A stretch of 64,000 bases of DNA from Anaerolineae bacterium (GCA_018432315.1 JAHDLB010000002.1:62001-126000); one strand, 5' to 3'. Counted from the first letter of the stretch, positions 55,022 to 64,000 are shown. Numbers and translations: made by a program. The notes: a model not told the origin generated them from the letters alone.

Positions 55022-56302
55022 TCACGGGCCGCCGTCCCCGGTGATCGTGACGCCGATCACGCGGTCGCCCGGCGGCGGATTCGGGAAGTTGATCGGGTCG
55101 TTGGCGTTGCGCGGCGCCAGGCTCTGCACGACGTCCAGGCCCTCGACCACCACGCCGAAGATCGTATACTGCCCGTTCCATTCTTCGGGCGGCGCCAGTG
55201 GTGCCAGCGTGATGAAGAACTCGCTGCCCGCGCCATCCGGCGTGCCCGGCGGGTGAGCCATCGCCACCAGCCCCGCCCGGTCGAAGGTCAGGCCGTTGTC
55301 GTGCTCGCCGGGGATGGTATAGCCCGGCCCCCCGCGCCCGGTGCCGCTGGGATCGCCGGTCTGGGCGAAGTAGCCCGGCAGCACGTAATAGAACGTGTTG
55401 CCGTCGTACCAGCCGTTTCGCGCCAGGAACACGAAGTTGTTGACCGTCACCGGGGCATCGCGCGGGAACAGGTCGATCACGATGTCGCCCTTCTCGGTGG
55501 CGATGGTCGCGCGCAGCGGCCCCGCCGGGTCGATGGTGAGCGGCGGGGCGGCGGCGAACTGGCGCGGCCTCAACAGCGCCAGCCGGACCTCTTCCTCGAA
55601 CCCGAACAGGTCATCGCGCCCGCTGTAGGGGATGCCGTTGAACAGCAGCGTCGGCGCGCCGACGAGCTCCAGCGCGGCGGCATCCTCCAGCGCCGCGTCG
55701 ATCAGCGGGGCGTAGTCGCCCGCGTCCAGCTCGGCATCGAAGCGGGCCACGTCCAGCCCGACTGTCGCGGCGTAGCCGCTCAGCACGGCGCGGAAAGCGT
55801 CCGGCGCCAGCTCGCGCCATTCGGCCTGGTGGGTGAAAAGCTGGTCGTGCATCGGCCAGAACTGCCCCTGGGCGGCGGCGGCTTCGCTGGCCTGGAGCGC
55901 CAGCGCCGCTTTGTCGTGGGCGCGCGTGTCGGGCAGGTGCCGCCAGATCAGGCGCATGGCGTCCGGGTAGCGGCTGCGCAGCACTTCGAGATCGCGCGCG
56001 TAGCGGGCGCACGGCTCGCACTGGAAATCGCCGTACATGACCACCGTCAGCGCGGCGTCCTCTGGGCCGAGGGTGTGCCCCTCCAGCGGCGTGTAGTCGT
56101 CGCCGGGCGTGGCGGTCGGTCCCGTTTGGGTTGGCTCGGCGGTGGGCGGGATCGCGGTCGGGGCGGGCCGGGTGGCGGTTGCAGATGGCGCAAGCGTCAC
56201 GGTCGGGGCGGGCGTCGCCGTCGCCGTTGGATCGCTGCCGTTCTCGGATGATCCGCACGCGGCCAGCGCCAGCAGCGCCAGCAGGGCTATCCAGCGGCGC
56301 AC
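55022..56302 (-). CDS. lipoprotein fusing DsbA-like thioredoxin and cyclophilin PPIase domains
   Basis: A 426-residue secreted protein. The GTG start at 56302 follows GGGAGACTAGCC. A signal peptide ends at lipobox LAAC (C16), then a Thr/Pro/Ala linker (about 24-66). A DsbA-like domain (about 70-245) has CEPC (C95, C98) and cis-Pro in GAPTLLFNG. The cyclophilin-type domain (about 258-420) has EKGDIVIDLFPRDAPVTV and GSEFFITLAP, but the Arg of FHRV is Tyr (FYYV, Y306). It may join disulfide and proline chemistry outside the cell. The gene follows pfkA by 2 bases. Confidence 0.85.
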   Translation of the reverse strand: MRRWIALLALLALAACGSSENGSDPTATATPAPTVTLAPSATATRPAPTAIPPTAEPTQTGPTATPGDDYTPLEGHTLGPEDAALTVVMYGDFQCEPCARYARDLEVLRSRYPDAMRLIWRHLPDTRAHDKAALALQASEAAAAQGQFWPMHDQLFTHQAEWRELAPDAFRAVLSGYAATVGLDVARFDAELDAGDYAPLIDAALEDAAALELVGAPTLLFNGIPYSGRDDLFGFEEEVRLALLRPRQFAAAPPLTIDPAGPLRATIATEKGDIVIDLFPRDAPVTVNNFVFLARNGWYDGNTFYYVLPGYFAQTGDPSGTGRGGPGYTIPGEHDNGLTFDRAGLVAMAHPPGTPDGAGSEFFITLAPLAPPEEWNGQYTIFGVVVEGLDVVQSLAPRNANDPINFPNPPPGDRVIGVTITGDGGP

Positions 56303-56304
56303 GG

Positions 56305-57426
56305 CTAGTCTCCCATGTTGGTGCCCAGACGCCGGGCGCTGATGATCCACGGGTGATCGGGCGGGACGGTCTTGCGCTTGCCGGCCACCTGGTCCAGCGG
56401 GACCGGCTCGGTGCCGTCGCCGCGCGCCGCGACCATCACCCCATAGATGCCATCCTGGATCATCTCGGCGCAGGCGGTGCCCAGCCGGGTCGCCAGCAGG
56501 CGATCCGCTGCGGAGGGCGTGCCGCCGCGCTGCAGGTGTCCCAGGATCGTCACGCGCGATTCGAGCCGGGTGAGGTCTTCGAGCTGGCGGGCCAGCCGGA
56601 CGGTGTGCTCGGCTTGCGTGGCGGTCAGCTCGCGCAGCCGGGCGTTGGCGGCCTTTTTCTGTTTCTTGCTGCTGGCGTTGGCCTTTTCCTCTTCCAGCTC
56701 GCGGATCTGGACCGCGTCTTCTTTCGAGAGCGCGCCCTCGGACACAACCACGATGCTGAAGCGCTTGCCGCCCTGGCTGCGCTGGAGAATCGCCCCGGCC
56801 ACGCTCTCGACGTCGTACGGGATTTCGGGGATCAGGACCACGTCCGCGCCGCCGGCCATGCCCGCCCCCAGCGCCAGCCAGCCCGCGTTGTGACCCATCA
56901 CCTCCACCACGATGATCCGGTGGTGGCTGTGGGCGGTGCTGTGCAGGCGGTCGACCGCTTCGGTGGCGATGCCCAGCGCGGTGTCGAAGCCGAAGGTGGT
57001 GTCGGTCATCGCCACGTCGTTGTCGATCGTCTTGGGCAGGGTGATGATGTTGAGCCCTTTTTCCAGCAGGCGATACGCGTTTTTCTGCGTCCCGCCGCCG
57101 CCCAGACACACCAGCGCGTCCAGGTTGTGGCGGTGGTAATTGTCGACGATCACGTCGGTCATATCCAGATATTCGTTGCCCATTGGCATCTTGTGCGGCT
57201 TGTCGCGGCTGGTGCCCAGAATGGTGCCGCCCACGGTGAGAATGCCGGACAGCGCGCTGCCTTCCAGGCGCATGACGCGGTTTTCCATCAGGCCGCGGAA
57301 GCCATCGCGAAAGCCGATCACGTTCATGTCGAATGAGTTCTGCGCCGCTTTGCCCACGCCGCGAATGGCCGCGTTGAGGCCGGGACTGTCGCCGCCTGCC
57401 GTCAATATGCCAATGTGTTTTGCCAT
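56305..57426 (-). CDS. pfkA: 6-phosphofructokinase, atypical active site
   Basis: A 373-residue PFK. The fold marks [18 protein letters not shown] (6-23), DNDVAM after PKTIDND (131-137, D135 catalytic), [13 protein letters not shown], and [18 protein letters not shown] are all present. The donor-specificity motif GGDG is GGGG here (LGGGGT, 108-113) and K132 is the Lys seen in PPi-dependent or group III enzymes. It may therefore use PPi or a different donor than ATP. An extra basic helix (about 245-265, [14 protein letters not shown]) is inserted. It shares an operon with the fusion lipoprotein. Confidence 0.9.
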   Translation of the reverse strand: MAKHIGILTAGGDSPGLNAAIRGVGKAAQNSFDMNVIGFRDGFRGLMENRVMRLEGSALSGILTVGGTILGTSRDKPHKMPMGNEYLDMTDVIVDNYHRHNLDALVCLGGGGTQKNAYRLLEKGLNIITLPKTIDNDVAMTDTTFGFDTALGIATEAVDRLHSTAHSHHRIIVVEVMGHNAGWLALGAGMAGGADVVLIPEIPYDVESVAGAILQRSQGGKRFSIVVVSEGALSKEDAVQIRELEEEKANASSKKQKKAANARLRELTATQAEHTVRLARQLEDLTRLESRVTILGHLQRGGTPSAADRLLATRLGTACAEMIQDGIYGVMVAARGDGTEPVPLDQVAGKRKTVPPDHPWIISARRLGTNMGD

Positions 57427-57509
57427 GCCGGTTATGTCCTCAACTCTTATCCTGATGTGCGGGACGCCTCTACTATAACTTTCCTGGGATGATCCGTCTA
57501 TTGGGCCGT

Positions 57510-58055
57510 TTATTTGAGCAGTTCGCGCCAGATCACCTCGCCATCGACCGTGGGGATGGGCGCGAGGGCCACGACGCCCAGCGCCACGTTCATCACGCCG
57601 AACGAGTCGATCAGCGATCCCTCGACGACCTGCCCGGCGATCAGCGCGAGGGCGCCCGCCACCAGGTTCATGACCGGGCCGCCCAGCGCCCGCCCCAGAT
57701 GGACGCGCCGTGGCAGGTGGCCCTGGTGGCCGCGGTAGATATTGATGTGGCGCGTCGCGGTGACCAGGTTGGCATCCATCGGGTGGCCGGCCCACTTGCC
57801 GCCGATGATGTGCCCCACGCTGTGCAGCACGTTGGCGATCAGCAGCAGGACGCCGTAGCCCAGGCCCAGCACGGCTCGTTCTTCGCCGGTCTCACCGGCG
57901 CCGGCGATCACCGCCAGCACGATTCCCGCGGCGAGGAAGGCCGGCACGCTGGCCCATGCCCAGGGCGTCGCCAGCCACGGCACGCCCCACAACGTGAACA
58001 ACCGGCGGCGAGGGGCGGTCTTGACGTTTTCGAAGACCATGAGCGGGTTGCCCAT
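57510..58055 (-). CDS. M50-like (site-2 protease fold) membrane protein without catalytic Glu
   Basis: A 181-residue membrane protein with about four hydrophobic segments. The zinc motif HExxH reads HSVGH (78-82), so the catalytic Glu is Ser. The second motif, PIPTVDG (167-173), keeps the Asp that completes the metal site. It may bind zinc but should not cleave by the usual route, a pseudopeptidase or a regulator. I chose the ATG at 58055, 9 bases after GGAGGGA. A - strand TACAAT lies at 58103-58108. It is divergent from the glycan operon. Confidence 0.7.
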   Translation of the reverse strand: MGNPLMVFENVKTAPRRRLFTLWGVPWLATPWAWASVPAFLAAGIVLAVIAGAGETGEERAVLGLGYGVLLLIANVLHSVGHIIGGKWAGHPMDANLVTATRHINIYRGHQGHLPRRVHLGRALGGPVMNLVAGALALIAGQVVEGSLIDSFGVMNVALGVVALAPIPTVDGEVIWRELLK

Positions 58056-58102
58056 TGCACACATTCCCTCCATTTCCAGACATACACGCGTCGCATACCG
58101 CT

Positions 58103-58136
58103 ATTGTAGCCCGATTTGTGCCTGGCACGGTACAAT
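58103..58136. promoter_or_regulatory. divergent -10-like TACAAT boxes
   Basis: A - strand TACAAT (58103-58108) lies 48 bases before the M50-like gene. A + strand TACAAT (58131-58136) lies 65 bases before the glycan operon. No convincing -35 boxes were found, so this is tentative. Confidence 0.4.
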
Positions 58137-58200
58137 GCGGACGGCCCGGAATTGCACTGCATTCCGGGGCTGCATCCATCGCACCAAGCCGGGAGTGACC

Positions 58201-59457
58201 ATGCTGAAAAGGATGACCGCGCTGCGCTGGTTGGGCCTGATCGTGCTGCTGGCGGTGGCGGGGCGGCTGGCGTTCATCGTCCTGTTCGACGACACGCTCT
58301 CGCTGCAAACGTCGGGCTACGACACCTACGCCGTCAACCTGATCGACGGGCGCGGCTATACCCGCTTCGACGACCGCGACGCCGACTCCGACCTGCCGCC
58401 GTTGTACCCGTTCTTCCTGGTGGGCGTCTACGAGGTCTTCGGGCGCGACCCGATCCCGGTGGCGCTGGTCCAGACCGGCCTGGACGTGCTGACCGTGCTG
58501 CTCGTCTACTGGATCGGGCGGCGCGTGGCCGGGGAGGCGGCGGGACTGCTGGCCGCGGCCTTCTATGGCCTGTACCCGTACCTGCTCTACCAGAACCTGA
58601 CGCTCAACGATACCGGCCTGTTCATCCTGCTGCTGGCGGCGGGCATCGCCTGGGCCTACCACGCGCGCGACCGGCGCGACTGGCGCGGCGCGGCCCTGCT
58701 CGGCGCGCTGTTCGGGCTGGCGGCGCTCACCAAGGCGTTCGTCCTGCTGATGCTGCCCCTGCTGGCGCTGTGGTGGTGGTGGCAGATCGGGCTGCGGGCG
58801 GCGATCCGGCTCGCCCTGGCGGCGGGAGTCGCCGCCGCGCTGGTGCTCGCCCCGTGGGTGATCCGCAACGTCCGGCTGCACGACGCGTTCGTCTTGATCA
58901 GCACCAACGGCGGCAGCAACCTGCACCAGGGCAACAACGCCTGCGTGGCCGATTACCTGGCGCGCGGCTGGGACGCGCAGTGGGTCAACTGCATCGAGGC
59001 GCCGCCGGACGGGCTGAGCGAGGTCGAGGCCGACCGCTGGCACCGCGAGCAGGCGCTCGACTACCTGCGCGCGAATCCCGGCGACTGGCCGCGCCTGTTC
59101 TGGACCAAGCTGTGGGTGCTGTGGAGCCCGGCGATCATGCCCTACGACCTGCCGCCCGACCCGTACCTGATCGACGATGCCGTGCTGCAATACCACTCGA
59201 CGGCGTTCGAGGTCGCCCGCGTGGTGCACGTGGCGTATTTCGGGCCGCTGTGGGTGCTGGGTATGGCCGGCCTGTGGATCGCGTGGCGGCAGCGCCTGAC
59301 AATCGGCCCGCTGGAGATCGTGATCGTGACCGTCACGCTCACCTACCTGGTCTTCCACCCCTCGACGCGCTACCGGTCCCCGGCGGACCCGTTCGTGTTC
59401 ATCCTGGCGGCGGTGGCGCTGGTCCGGCTGTGGGAGTGGTGGAGGCAGCGCCGGTGA
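58201..59457 (+). CDS. GT-C family membrane glycosyltransferase (GT39/PMT-like)
   Basis: A 418-residue polytopic protein with about ten hydrophobic segments. After the first helix comes a loop with the acidic and Tyr-rich start GYDTYAVNLIDGRGYTRFDD, then PPLYPFFLVGVYEVFG, as in GT-C enzymes that use polyprenyl-phosphate sugars. FHPSTRYRSPADPFVFILAA near the end is also family-like. It may transfer a sugar on the outer face of the membrane. The ATG at 58201 follows CGGGAGTGACC. It opens the second glycan operon. Confidence 0.83.
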   Translation: MLKRMTALRWLGLIVLLAVAGRLAFIVLFDDTLSLQTSGYDTYAVNLIDGRGYTRFDDRDADSDLPPLYPFFLVGVYEVFGRDPIPVALVQTGLDVLTVLLVYWIGRRVAGEAAGLLAAAFYGLYPYLLYQNLTLNDTGLFILLLAAGIAWAYHARDRRDWRGAALLGALFGLAALTKAFVLLMLPLLALWWWWQIGLRAAIRLALAAGVAAALVLAPWVIRNVRLHDAFVLISTNGGSNLHQGNNACVADYLARGWDAQWVNCIEAPPDGLSEVEADRWHREQALDYLRANPGDWPRLFWTKLWVLWSPAIMPYDLPPDPYLIDDAVLQYHSTAFEVARVVHVAYFGPLWVLGMAGLWIAWRQRLTIGPLEIVIVTVTLTYLVFHPSTRYRSPADPFVFILAAVALVRLWEWWRQRR

Positions 59458-60665
59458 ACCTGCTGCACGTGATCCCCTACTACGCGCCCGCCTGGGCCTA
59501 CGGCGGCGTCGTGCGGGCGGCAACCGACCTCACTCGCGCGCTGGCGGCGGCGGGCCATACCGTCTGGGTGCTGACGACCGACACCCTCAGCCCGGCGGCG
59601 CGAATTGCTGCCCGCGAGGAGACGATCGACGGCGTGCGCGTGATGCGCGTCCGCAACGCGAGCAACGCCCTGCGCGGGCGGCTGAACCTCGCCTCGCCGC
59701 TGGGCATGGGCCGCGCTGCCCGCCGCCTGATCCGCGAGCAGGGGATCGACGTGGTGCACTGCCACGAGCTGCGCACCGTCGAGAATCTGGCCGTGGCGCC
59801 GGTGGCGAATGCGCTGGGCGTCCCGCTGGTCGTCTCGCCGCACGGCACCCTGCCGCTGGACACCGGGCGCCCGGCGATCAAACGCGGCTGGGACCGGCTG
59901 GTGGGGCGCGGGCTGATGCGCCGCTTCGACCACGTGATCGCGCTGACCGCCGACGAGGCCGCCGACGCCCGCGCGATCTGGGCGGCGCGGGGCGCCCCCC
60001 TGCCCGGCGACCGGATCAGCGTGGTGCCCAACGGCGTGCACCTCGCCGAGTTCGCGGCGCTGCCGTCCGGCGAGGCGTTCCGCGCCCGGTGGAACCTGGG
60101 CGGCGGGCCGGTCGTGCTGTTCCTGGGGCGGCTCCACGCGCGCAAGGGGCTGCACCTGCTGATCCCCGCCTTTGCCGGGGCCGTCAGGGACGCGCCGGAC
60201 GCCCGCCTGTTGATCGCCGGGCCGGACGAGGGTATGCTGGCGGCGCTGCGCGATCTGGCCCGCGCGCACGACGTGGGCGAGCGGGTGATCTTCACCGGGA
60301 TGCTGGCCGGGCAGGACAAGCTGGCGGCGCTGGCGGCGGCGGACGTGTTCGCGCTGCCCGCCGTGGGCGAGGGGTTCTCGATGGCCGTGCTCGAAGCGAT
60401 GGCTTGCAAGCTGCCCGTCGTGCTGACGCCCGGCTGCCACTTCCCCGAAGTGGAGCCCGCCGGAGCCGGGCTGGTCGTCGAGCGCGCGGTCGAGCCGCTG
60501 CGCGAGGCGCTGCGGGCGCTGTTGACCGATGCCCCGCGCCGCGCTAGTATGGGGCATTCGGCGCGCGAGCTGGTCGGCGCGCGCTTCACGTGGCCGCAGG
60601 TGGTCGCCCGGCTGGAAGCCGTGTACGACCGCGTGGCGAGCCGCCAGAAAGGAGCTTCGCAGTGA
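59454..60665 (+). CDS. glycosyltransferase family 4
   Basis: A 403-residue GT-B enzyme. LLHVIPYYAPAWAYGGVVRA, VVSPHGTLPLDTGRPAIK, VVPNGVHLAEFAALP, VLFLGRLHARKGLHLLIPAF and LPAVGEGFSMAVLEAMACK (E-x7-E) are typical. The GTG start at 59454 overlaps the previous stop (GTGA) and follows GGAGG by 8 bases, so the pair is translationally coupled. It ends by overlapping the cupin start. Confidence 0.9.
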   Translation: MNLLHVIPYYAPAWAYGGVVRAATDLTRALAAAGHTVWVLTTDTLSPAARIAAREETIDGVRVMRVRNASNALRGRLNLASPLGMGRAARRLIREQGIDVVHCHELRTVENLAVAPVANALGVPLVVSPHGTLPLDTGRPAIKRGWDRLVGRGLMRRFDHVIALTADEAADARAIWAARGAPLPGDRISVVPNGVHLAEFAALPSGEAFRARWNLGGGPVVLFLGRLHARKGLHLLIPAFAGAVRDAPDARLLIAGPDEGMLAALRDLARAHDVGERVIFTGMLAGQDKLAALAAADVFALPAVGEGFSMAVLEAMACKLPVVLTPGCHFPEVEPAGAGLVVERAVEPLREALRALLTDAPRRASMGHSARELVGARFTWPQVVARLEAVYDRVASRQKGASQ

Positions 60666-61000
60666 GCGCTATCAAACAGGCCGAGGTCGCCCGCGAAACC
60701 ATCGCGCCGGGGCGCACCCGCTACCTGGCCCACACCGATCACCTGATGATGGTGGTCATCGACTTCGAGGATGGCCCGGCGAGCCAGCCCGATCCGCCCC
60801 ACTCGCACCCGCACGAGCAGGTGACGTACGTGGCGGCGGGCGAGCTGCTGTTCTTCCTGGACCAGGAACCCCACCGGCTGGGGCCGGGCGACATGATCAC
60901 CGTCCCGCCGGACGTGCCGCACACCATCCAGCTTTTGAGCGAGCGCGTGCGGCTGGTGGATACTTTTTCGCCGATCCGCGAGGACTTCCTGAAGGCGTAA
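60662..61000 (+). CDS. cupin-domain protein
   Basis: A 112-residue single-domain cupin. The metal-binding motif is PPHSHPHEQVTYVAAGELLF and the second motif is LGPGDMITVPPDVPHTI, with three His and a Glu. The start is a GTG at 60662, overlapping the glycosyltransferase stop and 8 bases after GGAG. Small cupins in glycan clusters may isomerise sugars, act as dioxygenases or bind a ligand; the exact role is not clear. Confidence 0.83.
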   Translation: MSAIKQAEVARETIAPGRTRYLAHTDHLMMVVIDFEDGPASQPDPPHSHPHEQVTYVAAGELLFFLDQEPHRLGPGDMITVPPDVPHTIQLLSERVRLVDTFSPIREDFLKA

Positions 61001-61006
61001 GCGCCC

Positions 61007-62545
61007 ATGCTCGATACCGTGCCCGGCCTGCCGGAGTCCGGCGAGCCTGTCCCCGGATTCTCGTCGGCGGTTGCCAAGCGCGCGGCCCGCAACGCGACGG
61101 CGCTGGCGCTGTCCGCCATGGCCGCCAAGGGGCTGATGTTCGTCTGGCAGTTGGTCCTGGCGCGCTGGCTTGGCTCGGAAGGGTACGGCATCTACGGCAC
61201 GATCGGGGCGCTGCTGGCGGTGGGCGCGGCCATCCCGGAGTTCGGCATGGGCATGATCGTCGTGCGCGACGTGGCCCAGCGCCCGGCGGAGGCCGCCCGC
61301 TACCTGGGCGCGACGCTCAGCATGCAGCCGCTGCTGGCGGGCGCGGGCTACGCCGTCCTGACGCTGGCGGCGATCCTGCTCGGCTACGACGCCGAGATTC
61401 GCGCGCTGCTGGCCTTCGCCGCGATCAATTTGCTGGTCGACGCGCTGGGGAACATGTGCCACAACCAGCTCCTGGCCGCCGAGCGCATGGTCATCCCGGC
61501 GATCATCAGCACGGCGCACATCATCGCGCTGGTGATCCTGGCCGGGACGGCGCTGGCGCTGGACGGCGGGCTGTGGGGCCTGTACGTGGGCACGCTGATC
61601 GCGGGCCTGCTGCGGACCAGCGCCTACTGGATCGTGCTGCTGCGGTCCGGCGTGCGCCCGGCCTTCCCGGTCGATCGCGCGGTGGCGCTGGGGCTGCTGG
61701 TCAACGGCGCGCCGATCGCGCTGACGTCGTTCCTGGCGCTGGCCTACACGCACACCGACAAGCTGATCACGACCGCGATGATCGGCACCGAGGGCACCGG
61801 CCAGCTCACGGCGGGCTTCGTGATCGTGTTCGGCGTGATCGAGCTGCTGAGCACCACGGTGCTGGTCGCCGTCTTCCCGATGATGTCGCGCGCCTATGCC
61901 GACCGGATGCGCGCCATGTTCGAGTTCATGATCGAGAAGCTGTCGTTCTTCACGCTGGTGATCAGCCTGCCGATCGGCATCTTCACGTCGCTGCTGGCCG
62001 TACCGCTGGCGGCGCTGCTGTTCGGCTCGGAATACACGCGCACCGCCGACGTGCTCCAGATTCTGATCTGGTACACGGTGGTGACGATGGTCGCCAACGT
62101 GTTCGCCCAGGCGCTGCTGATCGAAAACCGCCAGCGCCGCACCCTGGCGATCCGCAGCGCGGGGCTGGCGATCAACATCAGCCTGAACGTGCTCCTGCTG
62201 CCGCGCATGGGCGTGCCGGGGGCGGCGGTCGCCAGCCTGATCGCGGAGTGCATCGTGCTGGCGCTGATGGTCCGGTCGTTCACCTTCCCCGCCGGCTGGT
62301 GGGCCAACGTCACCCACCGCCTGACCCGGCTGGCGGCGGTCGGCGCGGTGCTGGCCGCGCTCGTGTTCGCGCTGCGCGGGGTGCATCCGCTGGTGGCGGC
62401 GGGCGTTGGCGCGCCGGTCTACGCCGCGCTGGTGCTGGTCAGCGGGGCCATCGCCAAAGACGACTGGGACCTGATTTACCGGCTGGCAATTGCCATGCCC
62501 GGCGGGACGGTGATCGGGCGCTACTGGCAGCGGCAGTTAGGATGA
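61007..62545 (+). CDS. Wzx-type polysaccharide flippase
   Basis: A 512-residue MOP-superfamily flippase with about 14 hydrophobic segments. After a 25-residue polar N terminus the family start is ARNATALALSAMAAKGLMFV, then QLVLARWLGSEGYGIYGTIG and IPEFGMGMIVVRDVAQRP. FAYTHTDKLI-like ALAYTHTDKLITTAMIGTE and the terminal repeat GVPGAAVASLIAEC are also present. It flips lipid-linked glycan units to the outside. It lies 6 bases after the cupin gene. Confidence 0.9.
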   Translation: MLDTVPGLPESGEPVPGFSSAVAKRAARNATALALSAMAAKGLMFVWQLVLARWLGSEGYGIYGTIGALLAVGAAIPEFGMGMIVVRDVAQRPAEAARYLGATLSMQPLLAGAGYAVLTLAAILLGYDAEIRALLAFAAINLLVDALGNMCHNQLLAAERMVIPAIISTAHIIALVILAGTALALDGGLWGLYVGTLIAGLLRTSAYWIVLLRSGVRPAFPVDRAVALGLLVNGAPIALTSFLALAYTHTDKLITTAMIGTEGTGQLTAGFVIVFGVIELLSTTVLVAVFPMMSRAYADRMRAMFEFMIEKLSFFTLVISLPIGIFTSLLAVPLAALLFGSEYTRTADVLQILIWYTVVTMVANVFAQALLIENRQRRTLAIRSAGLAINISLNVLLLPRMGVPGAAVASLIAECIVLALMVRSFTFPAGWWANVTHRLTRLAAVGAVLAALVFALRGVHPLVAAGVGAPVYAALVLVSGAIAKDDWDLIYRLAIAMPGGTVIGRYWQRQLG

Positions 62546-62557
62546 GCGAGTAGACCT

Positions 62558-64000
62558 ATGTGCGGAATCGTCGGCATCATCGATCAACGGGGCGCCGGGC
62601 GCGCCGATCCCGCGCTGGTCCGCGCTATGAGCCGGACCATCGCCCACCGCGGGCCGGACGGCGACGGGTTCTTCCACTGGCCCACCTCCGCGCCGCGCGT
62701 GGCGCTGGGGATGCGCCGCCTGAGCATCATCGACTTGAACACTGGCGACCAGCCGATCTTCAACGAGGATCGCAGCGTGGCGCTGGTCTTCAACGGCGAG
62801 ATTTACAACTACGTCGAGCTGCGCAAAGAGCTGGAAGCGCGCGGCCACACCTTCCGCACCCAGGCCGACACCGAGACGCTCGCCCACGCCTACGAGGAAT
62901 TCGGGCTGGACGTGTTCGGCCACCTGCGCGGCATGTACGCTTTCGCGCTGTGGGACGAGCGCGCCGAGCGGCTGGTGCTGGCCGTCGATCACGTCGGGAT
63001 CAAGCCGCTGTACCTGACCGAGCACGATGGGCGGCTGTTGTTCGCGTCCGAGGCCAAAGCCCTGTTCGCCGATCCGGCGCTGCCGCGCCGCCTGAACCTG
63101 GACACGCTCGACACGTTCCTCAGCTTCGGCTACATGATCGGGACCGACACGCTGTACGAGGGGATTCGCCGCCTGCCGCCCGGCCACGCGCTGATCGTCG
63201 AGGGCGACCGCTCGCGGCTGATCGAGCACTGGAACACGAGCTACCCGACCCCGCTCGACCGCCCGACCGACCGGGAAGCCGTGGTGGCCGAGGCCCGCGA
63301 GCGGCTGATCGAATCGGTGCGGCTGCACCTGCGCAGCGACGTGCCGCTGGGCCTGTTCCTGAGCGGCGGGATCGACTCGGCCACTATGCTGGCGCTGATG
63401 AGCCGCCTGGAGCCGGGGCGGATCAAGACCTTCTCAGTAGGCTACGACGTGGGGCGCGGCGCGGACAATCCCGACGACGAGACGCTCATCGCCCGGCGCA
63501 TCGCGGGGCATTTCGGCGCGGATCACCACGAGCGGATCATCACCGCCGATGACTGGTGGCGCTTCCTGCTGGCCTACGTCTACCACCATGACGAGCCGAA
63601 CGCCAACCCGTCGATCATCTCGCTCCAGGCGCTGGCCGAGGTCACCGCCCAACACGTCAAAGTCGTGCTCAACGGGACCGGCGGCGACGAATTGTTCTGC
63701 GGCTACCGGTCGCACCGCCGCTTCCCGTGGGTGATCCACACCGCCGCCGCGCTGGACCGGCTGGTCCCACGCGGGACGCGGCGCCGGCTGGTCGGCGGCC
63801 CGTGGAAGCACGTCGAGGCGCTGTATCCCGCGCTGCGCCGCCGCCGGATCATCGGCGCGCTGCCCGCTTACCTGCCGGAGTGGCGCGCGCTGTTCCTGCC
63901 GCTGGACGACGGGCTGCGCCGGCTGGCGTCGTTCGAGGGACTGGCTTTTTCGGACACGCTGCGCGACCGGCTCTACGGCCCGGCGCTGCGATCCGCCTGG
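62558..64000 (+). CDS. asnB: asparagine synthase (glutamine-hydrolysing)-like, 3' truncated by the window edge
   Basis: 481 codons are visible. The N-terminal MCGIVGIID gives the Cys2 nucleophile of the class II amidotransferase domain, with HRGPDGDG, GMRRLSIIDL and FNGEIYNYVELRKELEARGH. The synthetase domain follows, with SGGIDS (PPi loop), SVGYDVGRG and TGGDELFCGYR. It makes asparagine from aspartate in standard cases. In glycan operons similar proteins amidate sugar acids (WbpS-type), which fits the UDP-uronate enzyme in the first locus. The start lies 12 bases after the flippase stop. Confidence 0.9.
   Translation, partial: MCGIVGIIDQRGAGRADPALVRAMSRTIAHRGPDGDGFFHWPTSAPRVALGMRRLSIIDLNTGDQPIFNEDRSVALVFNGEIYNYVELRKELEARGHTFRTQADTETLAHAYEEFGLDVFGHLRGMYAFALWDERAERLVLAVDHVGIKPLYLTEHDGRLLFASEAKALFADPALPRRLNLDTLDTFLSFGYMIGTDTLYEGIRRLPPGHALIVEGDRSRLIEHWNTSYPTPLDRPTDREAVVAEARERLIESVRLHLRSDVPLGLFLSGGIDSATMLALMSRLEPGRIKTFSVGYDVGRGADNPDDETLIARRIAGHFGADHHERIITADDWWRFLLAYVYHHDEPNANPSIISLQALAEVTAQHVKVVLNGTGGDELFCGYRSHRRFPWVIHTAAALDRLVPRGTRRRLVGGPWKHVEALYPALRRRRIIGALPAYLPEWRALFLPLDDGLRRLASFEGLAFSDTLRDRLYGPALRSAW

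Overview
The window is a gene-dense, high-GC bacterial chromosome segment. Small T/P-rich lipoprotein linkers, Liv-type transport genes and a PucC-family gene suggest a Chloroflexota (Anaerolineae-like) organism; this is inference from protein style, not from a marker gene. No rRNA, CRISPR array or recognisable insertion sequence was seen. One tRNA-Arg(CCT) is present. There is no stretch longer than 300 bases without a gene or described element.

1-13768 (+ strand): a truncated metallophosphoesterase, then a tightly packed run that reads as one metabolic and transport unit. It has two KAS III-like condensing enzymes with altered active sites, a ThuA-like protein, a FabG-like reductase, two acyl-CoA ligases, an alpha/beta hydrolase, and a complete branched-chain-amino-acid-type (Liv) ABC importer. 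The likely theme is import of a small carboxylate, its activation to a CoA ester and further processing; the substrate is unknown.

13784-22483: mostly - strand housekeeping. It holds a PucC/BCH-family MFS protein, a chromate-transporter-family protein, a methyltransferase, SbcC and SbcD, and a HAL2/CysQ-like 3'-phosphonucleotide phosphatase. A small + strand antitoxin-like protein follows with no intact toxin.

22540-51389 (- strand): after the tRNA gene comes a large surface-glycan locus. It encodes at least eleven glycosyltransferases, three sulfotransferases, a Wzm/Wzt exporter, a WecB epimerase, a UDP-sugar dehydrogenase, a hexapeptide acyltransferase, an SGNH hydrolase, a multi-membrane-span protein and two unusual nucleotidyltransferase-fold proteins of lower GC. 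The sulfotransferases would make PAP, which the phosphatase upstream of the locus can remove. A candidate promoter-to-terminator small RNA lies at about 37929-38045.

51390-58055: YchF under a divergent promoter region with a CRP/FNR-like palindrome, an overlooked 40-residue membrane protein with its own promoter, RBS and terminator-like hairpins, an alpha/beta hydrolase, a sugar-nucleotide epimerase, a DsbA-like/cyclophilin fusion lipoprotein, a 6-phosphofructokinase with atypical active-site residues, and an M50-like membrane protein lacking the catalytic glutamate.

58201-64000 (+ strand): a second glycan operon with a GT-C membrane glycosyltransferase, a GT4 glycosyltransferase, a cupin, a Wzx-type flippase and an asparagine-synthase-like amidotransferase that runs off the window.
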